Assembly: GCA_963717745.1 (NCBI GenBank)
Contig: CAVQXJ010000031.1
Coordinates: forward strand, 142,540-206,539
Direction of reading: 5' to 3'
Length of the DNA stretch: 64,000 nt
Source of the DNA: JACCXG01 sp963717745
Lineage (GTDB): Bacteria > Acidobacteriota > Vicinamibacteria > Vicinamibacterales > 2-12-FULL-66-21
Under the pieces are notes generated by a model. The model made no database searches. It worked only from the letters and a program-made list of their open reading frames with translations, and had not been told where the DNA came from. The translations under genes were made by a program, and so were the position numbers. Shown here piece by piece: positions 25,278 through 32,807 of the stretch; position 1 is the stretch's first letter, and each line of letters opens with the position of its first letter.

Positions 25278-26366
25278 CTATTTCATCCACTCATCGAGCC
25301 GCTCCGCGATGAACTCGTCGTCCATCAGGTGCGGATAGCGCGCGAGGACGCGGTCGATGGCCTCCATCTGACCGGGGCTGAGATCCTCGTCCGGGTTGAG
25401 GCACCAGCGGCCGGCGAGGAGGCCCTGGCGGCGGAGCACTTCGTGGATGCCGGCGATGCAGCCGGCGAAGCCGTGGTCGGGATCGAACAGCGCCGCGTTC
25501 AGGTCGGTCAGCTCGGCGCCGAGCGCCAGCAGCCGCAGGGTCTCGGGGCCGGCATCGCGCGCATCGAGCTCGCGGCGGACCAGCGCGTGGCAGCGGTGCA
25601 GCAGGCCGACGGCGCGGCGGGTGCCCACCGCCCACTGGCCGAGCAGGCCGCCCAGGAACGTCACCGCCGGTTCGCTGCCCATCGAAGGAAACGGCGTCAG
25701 CAGGTCCGCCACGATGGCATCGTCGTTGCCGGTGTAGAGCGCGACGTCGTGGCGGCCGCTCTCGGCGAGCGCGCCGGTGACGTCGAGGGTGCGGTAGCGA
25801 TCGAAGGGGGCGACCTTCACCGCGACGACGCGCTCGATGTCGAGGAAGCCGCGCCAGAAGCGGCGATCGAGGATCCGTCCGCCGACCGCCGGCTGAAGAT
25901 AGAACCCGACCACGGGGATGATCTCGGCGATCCGACGGCAGTGTTCGAGCAGGGCGGTGTTGTCGGCGTCGCGCAGCGCCGCGAGGCTGAGAAGGGCGGC
26001 ATCGTAGCCGATGGTCGCCGCGAGCTCCGCTTCGCGGACCGCCTGATCGGTCGGGCCGACCACTCCGGCGACCGCGACCGGCGGCGGCTGCCGGGCGCGA
26101 CACCAGCCGTGCATCGTCCGAAACGCGAGCTCGAGCACCGGCTGCAGCAGGCCGACTTCCGGTTTCCTGATCTCGAACTGCGTGGTGTGGACCGCCACCG
26201 CAATCCCGCCGGCGCCGGCGTCGCAGTAGTAGCGCGTGAGCGCGACCTGCCGCCGTTCGTCGAGCCGGCGGTCGGCGGTCAGCGCGAGCGGGTGCGCCGG
26301 AATCACCAGGCCGCGGAGGAACGCCCGGCGCAGCTCGATCAGCCCGCCGGCATCAGAAACGGCCAT
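25278..26366 (-). CDS. DapA-like (dihydrodipicolinate synthase family) aldolase or lyase
   Basis: The 362-residue protein is a class I aldolase-like TIM barrel of the DapA/NAL family. The catalytic Schiff-base lysine is in VVAVKVAPFDRYRT (near 190), and the early GLVIPAHPLAL and TGNDDAIV elements fit the family fold. It is longer than DapA proper and lacks the typical GTTGE motif, so it is likely a sugar-acid or keto-acid lyase. The start overlaps the end of the upstream epimerase gene by 14 bases, so the two are coupled and probably act in one catabolic route. Confidence 0.82.
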   Translation of the reverse strand: MAVSDAGGLIELRRAFLRGLVIPAHPLALTADRRLDERRQVALTRYYCDAGAGGIAVAVHTTQFEIRKPEVGLLQPVLELAFRTMHGWCRARQPPPVAVAGVVGPTDQAVREAELAATIGYDAALLSLAALRDADNTALLEHCRRIAEIIPVVGFYLQPAVGGRILDRRFWRGFLDIERVVAVKVAPFDRYRTLDVTGALAESGRHDVALYTGNDDAIVADLLTPFPSMGSEPAVTFLGGLLGQWAVGTRRAVGLLHRCHALVRRELDARDAGPETLRLLALGAELTDLNAALFDPDHGFAGCIAGIHEVLRRQGLLAGRWCLNPDEDLSPGQMEAIDRVLARYPHLMDDEFIAERLDEWMK

Positions 26367-27387
26367 CGGTGACCTCGAAGTGGGTCGGCTTGTTCAGCGT
26401 GCTGCCTCCCGCCGCCACCCACTTCGCGACCCATTCCCGCAGCCGCCGGAACGGCACCATCGGTTCGCCGAGGCGGGTGCGGCACAGCGTCGAATCGCTG
26501 AGCAGCGCCACCGGGCCTTCCTCGCCGACGAATCGCGGCGTGCGCCGGAAGAACGAACCGAACCATTCCGCCGACTCGCGCGTGGCAATGCGCTCCGCGC
26601 CGGTGACGTTCAGTACCGCGGGCGGCGAGGCACAGAGCTCGAGGCTGCGCAGCGCATAGCTGTTGGCGTCGCCCTGCCAGATGGCGTTGAAGTAACCGAC
26701 CGACAGGTCGATCGGTTCCGCCATGAACACCTTGCGAGCGATATCGACCAGCGTGCCGTACCGCAGGTCGACCGCGTAGTTCAGCCGGAACATCAGCGCG
26801 CGCAGCCCCTGTTCGCGCGACACGTACTCGACGACGCGCTCGCGGCCGAGGCAGGACTGGGCGTATTCGCCGACCGGTGCGGGTGCGTCGGCTTCGGTCG
26901 GCGCCGGACCGCTCACTGGTACCAGCGGGTAGACGTTGCCGGTGGAAAACACGACCACGCGGGAGTCGACGAAATGCTCCGCTACCCGGGCCGGCACGAT
27001 GGTGTTGGTGGCCCAGGTCAGGTCGTTGCGATCCGCGGTGCCGAACTTCCGTCCCGCCAGGTACAGCACGTTGGGGAAGCGAGGGAGTCCGGTAATCGCG
27101 GGTCCGCTCAGGAAGTCGCAGGCGAGCGTGGGCACGCCGTCGGCCTCGAGGAGCGCACGCGCGTCGCTCGACGAGAACCGCGACACCGCGACGACGCGGC
27201 TGCCGGTGCCGGCGCGGGCCGCCGCCCGCTGCACGCGGCGCGCGAGCGACGGTCCCATCTTGCCGCCGGCACCCAGGATCAGGATGTCGGGCTCGAGCCG
27301 GGCGACGGCGGCGATGTCTTCATCCGATGGCTGCGCAAGCAGATCTTCGAGCTCGGCCTCGGAGTTGATCCGATCAGGCAGTGTCAT
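26353..27387 (-). CDS. NAD(P)-dependent epimerase/dehydratase-like protein
   Basis: A 344-residue extended SDR: the nucleotide site GAGGKMG is at 39-45, then SRFSSSDAR (cofactor ribose-binding strand), VLYLAGRKFG, VVFSTGNVYPLV with an active-site Ser/Thr, and YAQSCLGRERVVEYV where a typical YxxxK motif would be (here YAQSC, so the Tyr-Lys pair is not kept). Altered catalytic residues mean the reaction is uncertain. Its C-terminus overlaps the DapA-like gene. Partners such as these process unusual sugars in Acidobacteriota (inference). Confidence 0.8.
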   Translation of the reverse strand: MTLPDRINSEAELEDLLAQPSDEDIAAVARLEPDILILGAGGKMGPSLARRVQRAAARAGTGSRVVAVSRFSSSDARALLEADGVPTLACDFLSGPAITGLPRFPNVLYLAGRKFGTADRNDLTWATNTIVPARVAEHFVDSRVVVFSTGNVYPLVPVSGPAPTEADAPAPVGEYAQSCLGRERVVEYVSREQGLRALMFRLNYAVDLRYGTLVDIARKVFMAEPIDLSVGYFNAIWQGDANSYALRSLELCASPPAVLNVTGAERIATRESAEWFGSFFRRTPRFVGEEGPVALLSDSTLCRTRLGEPMVPFRRLREWVAKWVAAGGSTLNKPTHFEVTDGRF

Positions 27388-27403
27388 ATCAGCCAGACGG
27401 TAT

Positions 27404-27460
27404 CAAATCCCAAGCTCCAAATCCCAAGCTCCAACCACTCCCAACACCCAATACCCAAGC
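27404..27460. repeat. CAANNCC heptamer array
   Basis: Units CAAATCC, CAAGCTC, CAAATCC, CAAGCTC run in exact 7-base steps (27404-27431), then after a 10-base unit come CAACACC, CAATACC and CAAGC (27442-27460). The array lies upstream of the epimerase start and downstream of the amidohydrolase stop. It is noticeably AT-richer than its surroundings. Confidence 0.75.
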
Positions 27461-27491
27461 CAACCTTGAAATCAATCTCACAGACCGTCCA

Positions 27492-28829
27492 TTAGTAGCC
27501 GCGGTACTTGCCGACATCGACCCAGCGGCCTGCGACCATCACCCGCTCGACCGTGCGCACCGCCGCGATGTCGGCGGCAGGATTGTCGCGCAGGACGACG
27601 AGGTCCGCGTGGAAGCCGGGACGCAACGTGCCGAGCTCGCGTTCGCGGTAGAGGAAGCCCGCAGCAGTGCTGGTGGCGGCGGTAATCGCCTGGAGCGGCG
27701 TGAGTCCGCTGTCGACCAGCAGCTCGAGCTCGCGCCATGGGGCCTCGCCGCGCGCGGCGAAAGGTACCTCGGTGTGTCCTCCCATCACGACCCGTCCGCC
27801 CTCACGCGCGACCCGTCCGGTCAGCTGCTTCATCTTCGCGAAGCCGGCCGTCATGATCTTCGACATCTCGGCCGTGGTCCCTTCGGCCGGCTTGCCTTCG
27901 CGCCGTTCGAAGACGGCAAGCGTGGCGTCAACCCACGGACGCCGCTGGCGCAGCACCGCGTACAGCGCTGCCGCCTCCGGGCCGTCGAGGTCGGCGTCCG
28001 CGAACAGACGGTATCGGCCGTCACGCCGCGCATCGTTGTTGCGCAGCACCGCCTGTCGATAGGCTTCGGCTTTCACGCGCGGCACGAGGCTGATCCCGAA
28101 CGAGGTGATGTGCTCGATCCCGTGCAGCCCGGCGGCGATCAGCTCGCGCGCGTCCAGAATCTCGAGGTGGGCGGTGCACGGAATGCGCCGCGCGTTGCAG
28201 ACGTCGATCACCGCTCTGGCGCTGGCCATCGGCAGCCGGAAGTAGATCTTCAGCGCGGTCGCCCCTTGCGCCACCGACGTCTCCGCATGGCGGCGCGCCT
28301 CGTCTGGATCCCGCGCCACGACGGAGTCAGCCGGGTAGGCGGGGTTCTCGCCGTCGATGTGCGGGCCGGTGGTGAAGATGCGCGGACCGGGCAGCCCATC
28401 GGCCGCCGCCATCCGGCGCAGCTCCACGAACTTCTCGTTCCATTGCCCGGGATCGCGGAACGCGGTCACGCCGTGACTGAGTTGCCGCAGCGCCAGCCGT
28501 GGCTCGTTCTCGATGTGGAAGTGCAGGTCAATCAGGCCGGGGATGACCGTCTTCCCGGACAGGTCGACCCGCTCGGCCGCGGCCGGAGCGGTCGTGGTGG
28601 CGGCAGGTCCGACCGCGGTGATGCGCCCGCCGGCGATCACGATGCGGCCCGATTCAATCGGCGCGGCGCCGCTGCCGTCGATGAGCCGGACGTTGTCGAG
28701 CACCATCGGCGCCGACGCTGTCTGACCCGTCGTTCGTGCACCGGCTCCGGCCAGCGCGAGCGCCACGAGCAGCGTCAGGCCGGAAAGTCGATGGGCGCGC
28801 GGTCCGTCGGCGGTCGTTCGCCGGGTCAT
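27492..28829 (-). CDS. Exported amidohydrolase
   Basis: A 445-residue metal-dependent hydrolase. It has an N-terminal signal (about 15-36), the HxH metal site LIDLHFHIEN (His103, His105), an ALKIYF lysine that may be carboxylated, HLEIL and HGIEHITS metal/active-site His, and the C-terminal beta-sandwich LGTLRPGFHADLVVLRDNP. Such exported imidazolonepropionase-like enzymes hydrolyse peptides, cyclic amides or related bonds. ATG at 28829 overlaps the acetyltransferase stop (ATGA), so these two genes are coupled. Confidence 0.9.
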   Translation of the reverse strand: MTRRTTADGPRAHRLSGLTLLVALALAGAGARTTGQTASAPMVLDNVRLIDGSGAAPIESGRIVIAGGRITAVGPAATTTAPAAAERVDLSGKTVIPGLIDLHFHIENEPRLALRQLSHGVTAFRDPGQWNEKFVELRRMAAADGLPGPRIFTTGPHIDGENPAYPADSVVARDPDEARRHAETSVAQGATALKIYFRLPMASARAVIDVCNARRIPCTAHLEILDARELIAAGLHGIEHITSFGISLVPRVKAEAYRQAVLRNNDARRDGRYRLFADADLDGPEAAALYAVLRQRRPWVDATLAVFERREGKPAEGTTAEMSKIMTAGFAKMKQLTGRVAREGGRVVMGGHTEVPFAARGEAPWRELELLVDSGLTPLQAITAATSTAAGFLYRERELGTLRPGFHADLVVLRDNPAADIAAVRTVERVMVAGRWVDVGKYRGY

Positions 28830-29704
28830 GAGAACTCCGGCCCCATCACCGCGAACTCCATCGTTCCGCCGTCGCGGCGCGTGGCGGGCGCAGGCGGAGT
28901 CGGGGCGCTGCCGGGTCGCCGCATGCGGTAGAGCGGCCGTTGCGGCTCGAAGCCGCCGGCGGTCAACCACGCAGTAAAGGCGCTATGCGCCTCGTAGGCG
29001 TCGACGACCAGCGCGCGGTCAGCGCTCTGGCTCATCGCGGCGGTGGCCAGCGCAATGGCCGATTCGGTGCGGTCGGCGACGATCGGCCCGACTTGATCGA
29101 ACAGGCGGCCACCGCGGCCGAGGCAATAGCGCGGCGATTCGCCCGGCGGGTCGGCGATCCAGGCATAGTGCGGCGAGTCGGCGAAGGCCCAGCGGATTGC
29201 GCCGTGCCGATGCGCACCCGAGATGCGATCGTCGCTCCGCATCACTGCCGTGACGTCCGATTCGGTGAGCGGGCGGACCTCGCCGCTCGGCGCCGCCGGC
29301 GGCGGCGTGCCGGCCGGACGCACGTGCCGGGTCAGGGACGCTTCGAGCTCGAATCCGTAGTGTTCGTAGAGCGGCCGCCCCAGCGGAGTGGCGTCGAGGC
29401 GCAGTGGCAGCTCGGGCGGAACGCTTCCCATCGCCGCCTCGAGCAGCCGCGCGCCGACTCCCTGCCGCCGATACTCCGGATCGACGAGCATCATCGCAAT
29501 CCAGCCGAAGCGGCCGTAGTCGATCCCGATCGCCGTGCCGACGATCCGGTCACCATCGACCGCGGCAAAGCTGCCGGACGGCGCGATCTGGAGGAGCATG
29601 TGCCAGTCAGCGGCGCGCTGGTTCCATCCGCAGGAGGCGCTCAGCCCGAGCGCGCCTTCGACATCGGCGTCCGCCAGGGGGCGTATGTCAATATCTGACG
29701 TCAC
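28826..29704 (-). CDS. GNAT-family acetyltransferase (two-domain)
   Basis: The 292-residue protein has an N-terminal GNAT domain (about 4-130) with acetyl-CoA loop RRQGVGARLLEAAM, and a C-terminal half (about 140-270) resembling the second domain of YitH-type acetyltransferases. It would acetylate an amine on a small molecule or protein in the cytoplasm. It starts 10 bases from the divergent PQQ dehydrogenase start, so the two share a very short promoter space, and its stop overlaps the amidohydrolase start. Confidence 0.87.
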   Translation of the reverse strand: MTSDIDIRPLADADVEGALGLSASCGWNQRAADWHMLLQIAPSGSFAAVDGDRIVGTAIGIDYGRFGWIAMMLVDPEYRRQGVGARLLEAAMGSVPPELPLRLDATPLGRPLYEHYGFELEASLTRHVRPAGTPPPAAPSGEVRPLTESDVTAVMRSDDRISGAHRHGAIRWAFADSPHYAWIADPPGESPRYCLGRGGRLFDQVGPIVADRTESAIALATAAMSQSADRALVVDAYEAHSAFTAWLTAGGFEPQRPLYRMRRPGSAPTPPAPATRRDGGTMEFAVMGPEFS

Positions 29705-29713
29705 GAGTCAATC

Positions 29714-31550
29714 ATGCCCCGAACTCTCATCGCTTTGATCCTCCTGTTCCTCGCCGCTCAGGTCCAGCGAGACGGCTGGTCCAGTCCAGGCGGGGATCCT
29801 GGCGCGCGACGCTTCTCGGCGCTGACGCAAATCACCCGCGACAACGTCGGCACGCTGCGGCAGGCGTGGTCGTTCGACACCGGCGCCAGGAATCTGCAAG
29901 GGACGCCGACCGTCATCGATGGCTTGATGTACGTGACCGGCGGCGCCAGCCTCTTCGCCCTCGAGCCGGAGACCGGCAAACAGGTGTGGCGGTACGACGC
30001 CCGGACCCGGGTCAGTCGGCGCGGCGTCGCGCACTGGCCAGGCACCGGACCGCTGACGCCGCGCGTCTACGTGGGCGCGGACGATGGGCGGCTGCTCGCG
30101 CTCGACGCCCGGACCGGCGAACCGATCGCCGGCTTCGGGACCGCGGGCTCAGTGGACCTCAAGGCAGGCATCGGCGGCGTCGACGGCCCCTTCACGCTCG
30201 ATTCGCCGGCCGTGGTGTATCGCAACGTCCTCATCACCGGCGGCAGCAACAACGAAGGGGAGCCCAGCACCGGCTTGTACGGCGACATCCGGGGCTGGGA
30301 CGCGCGCGACGGGCGGCTGCTCTGGTCGTTTCACACCGTCCCTCGCGCCGGTGAGCCGGGCGTCGAGACCTGGGCAGGGGAGAGCTGGAAGAACCGGTCG
30401 GGCACGAACGCGTGGACCTACCTGACGCTCGATCCGGATCGCGGCCTCGTGTTCGCCGCGACCGGGTCGGCGACCTCGGACTTCTACGGCGCCGACCGCC
30501 ACGGCAAGAACCTCTACGCGAACTCGCTGCTCGCCATCGACGCCGCCACCGGCCGGTTGCGATGGCATCAGCAGCTCGTGCACCACGATCTCTGGGACTG
30601 GGATCTGCCCGCCGCCCCGGTCTTGATCGACGTGACGCGCGGCGGCCGGACCATCCCCGCCGTGGCGCAGATGACCAAGATGAGCCTGTTGTTCATCTTC
30701 GATCGCACCACCGGCGCCCCGGTGTTCGGCCTGGAGGAGCGGCCGGTACCACCGAGCACCGTTCCTGGCGAGGCCGCGTGGCCTACCCAACCGTTCCCGC
30801 TTCGTCCAGCGCCGATCGCGAAGACCTCGTTCGATCCGGCGGCCGACATGTATGCGCTGACACCCGGAGCACGCCGCGTATTGCCGCGACCTCTGGGACA
30901 AGAACCGCCTGTTCGCCGCCCCGATGTTCACGCCGACGCCGCTGGATCGCACGATGGTCATGTTTCCCAGCACGCTCGGCGGCGGCAACTGGAGCGGTCT
31001 CTCCTACGATCCCGGCCGCAAGCTGCTGTTCACCAACATCATGAACCTCGGGCAGGTGGCGCGGATGGAAGCGCGCGATCCCGCGAACGGCCGCGGGGCG
31101 TATCGCCGGACCTCTCCCTGGGGCTCGGCCTACGCGCGGTTCTGGAATCCCGAAACCAAGGTGCCCTGTTCCTCACCGCCGTTCGGCGAGCTCGTCGCCG
31201 TCCGCGCCGACGACGCCACGGTGGCGTGGCGGGTGCCGCTCGGCGTCTTCGACGATTTGAAGGCGCGCGGGTTCGGCGCGACCGGCACGCCGAACATCGG
31301 CGGCACCATCGTCACCGCCTCCGGCGTGATTTTCGTCGGCGCCACCATCGACAAGCGGTTCCGCGCCTTCGACGCCGACAAGGGACAGTTGCTGTGGGAA
31401 ACCACGCTGCCGGCCAGCGCGCACGCCACGCCGATGACGTTCATGGGACGCGATGGGAAGCAATACGTGGTGGTCGCGGCCGGCGGCGATGGACTGTTCC
31501 AGTCGGCGGTGGGCACACAGATCGTCGCGTTTGCGCTTACCGCTCGATGA
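29714..31550 (+). CDS. PQQ-dependent dehydrogenase (quinoprotein; one frameshift)
   Basis: About 611 residues: an N-terminal export segment (about 1-16) followed by an eight-bladed PQQ propeller. Typical repeats are GTPTVIDGLMYVTGG, NVLITGGSNNEG, TYLTLDPDRGLVFAATG, HHDLWDWDLPAAPVLID and TPNIGGTIVTASGVIFVGATID. The last matches glucose/quinate-type membrane dehydrogenases, though the N-terminal membrane helices of those are missing. One inserted G at 30866-30867 breaks the frame between YALTP and EHAAYCRDLWDK. The product would oxidise sugars or alcohols in the periplasm. It reads away from the acetyltransferase. Confidence 0.87.
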
Positions 31551-31620
31551 ACACTCAGGCGGACGCCATTCGCCCCATGCTTGGACGGGCGCCAGTGCAG
31601 ATCCGCACGACGGTTTCAGC

Positions 31621-31687
31621 AGGAGGGCCAGGAGATCAGGAGAACTCTGTTTTTCAAAGGCATTCCTCCTGACCTCCTGGCCCTCCT
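31621..31687. repeat. Hairpin of AGGAGGGCC-type units
   Basis: AGGAGGGCCAGGAGATCAGG (from 31621 to 31642) pairs with CTCCTGACCTCCTGGCCCTC... at 31666-31687 with one mismatch in 22; the loop is 23 bases and holds GTTTTTC. Units AGGAGGGCC, AGGAGATC and AGGAG have an 8/9-base period. It sits 70 bases after the dehydrogenase stop and may end its transcript. The remainder of the 31551-31781 spacer shows nothing else. Confidence 0.78.
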
Positions 31688-31781
31688 GTAAAAGAGTTGC
31701 CGCTAGCCAATTTGGTCGCCGCTCCAAGCAGGAGGTGGCAGTCGTCAGAATCCCTGGGGCGCGACACAGTAACATTTGCGA

Positions 31782-32807
31782 ATGCGCACGTACGCCGTCG
31801 CGGTCGCCCTGCTCTCGCTCTTCCTGGCTGGGTGCCGCAAAGCCCCCGAGCCCGCTGCGTCGAATGCCCTTCCCGCCGACTACACCGCGAGCGTCGAGCA
31901 GTGGCGTGCCAAGCACGAGGCCGACTACCGCCGCGACTGGTCGACCATCGCCGGCTTGTTTCCGCTGAAGGTGGGGCGTAATGCGGCGGGCAGCGGTCCG
32001 AAGAACGACGTCAAGCTGCCGGACTCGCTGCCGCCGTCGCTCGGGACGTTCGTGGTCGACGGCGAGGAGGTGCGCTATGAGCCGGCCGCCGACGCCGGCG
32101 TGCGGCTGAAGGATCAGCCGCTGACGCAGCCGATGACTCTGAAAGACGACAGCACCTCGGGCGCCGACGAGTTGCGGGTCGGCGACGTGCGGATGGTGAT
32201 CCACCGCAGCGGCGGCAGCCGCTCGCTGCGGGTACGCGACCCGAATGGCCCGATGGCGAAGGGATTCCTCGGGTTTCAGTGGTTCCCCATCGATTCTCAG
32301 TACCGCATCGTCGGCCGTTTCGTCCGGGACCCCCAGCCGTCGCCGATGCAGGTCATGAACACCTACGGCGACATCGACACCTACCAGAGCGAAGGCGTGA
32401 TCGAGTTCACGCTGAACGGGCAGCCGCTGCGGCTGCGCCCGTTCACCACGCGGCCCAAGCGGTTCTACATCGTGTTCCGCGACCAGTCGAGCGGCCGCGA
32501 GACCTACGAAGCGGCGCGGTTCCTCTATGCCGACCTGCTGGACGATGGCACCACGGTGCTGGACTTCAACCAGGCCTACAACCCGCCGTGCGCGTTCAAT
32601 CCGTATACGACCTGCCCGATTCCGATTCCCGCCAACCGCCTGCCGGTGAAGCTCCTCGCCGGCGAGAAAGCGTATCCGGTCCACGTCCCGCTGTCGCGGA
32701 AGGCCGAGACGCCGGATCTACTCGTGCCGCAGCGCGACCAGCGGATCGATGCGGGACGCGCGTCGCGCCGGAAAGAAGGCGGCGGCCATGGCCATCCCGA
32801 CAAGTAA
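31782..32807 (+). CDS. DUF1684 lipoprotein (C-terminus overlaps antisense gene)
   Basis: A 341-residue protein with a lipoprotein signal (LFLAGC, lipid Cys near 18) and a DUF1684 domain (about 40-300): WRAKHEADYRRDWSTIAGLFPLKVG, GFQWFPIDSQYRIVGRF, MNTYGDIDTYQSEGVIEF and the hallmark FNQAYNPPCAFNPYTTCPIPIP. The function of DUF1684 is unknown; an envelope location is indicated. The last 30 residues (from about 32718) are encoded opposite the end of the ADOP gene and look like antisense sequence, so the natural stop may have been lost. Confidence 0.87.
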   Translation: MRTYAVAVALLSLFLAGCRKAPEPAASNALPADYTASVEQWRAKHEADYRRDWSTIAGLFPLKVGRNAAGSGPKNDVKLPDSLPPSLGTFVVDGEEVRYEPAADAGVRLKDQPLTQPMTLKDDSTSGADELRVGDVRMVIHRSGGSRSLRVRDPNGPMAKGFLGFQWFPIDSQYRIVGRFVRDPQPSPMQVMNTYGDIDTYQSEGVIEFTLNGQPLRLRPFTTRPKRFYIVFRDQSSGRETYEAARFLYADLLDDGTTVLDFNQAYNPPCAFNPYTTCPIPIPANRLPVKLLAGEKAYPVHVPLSRKAETPDLLVPQRDQRIDAGRASRRKEGGGHGHPDK

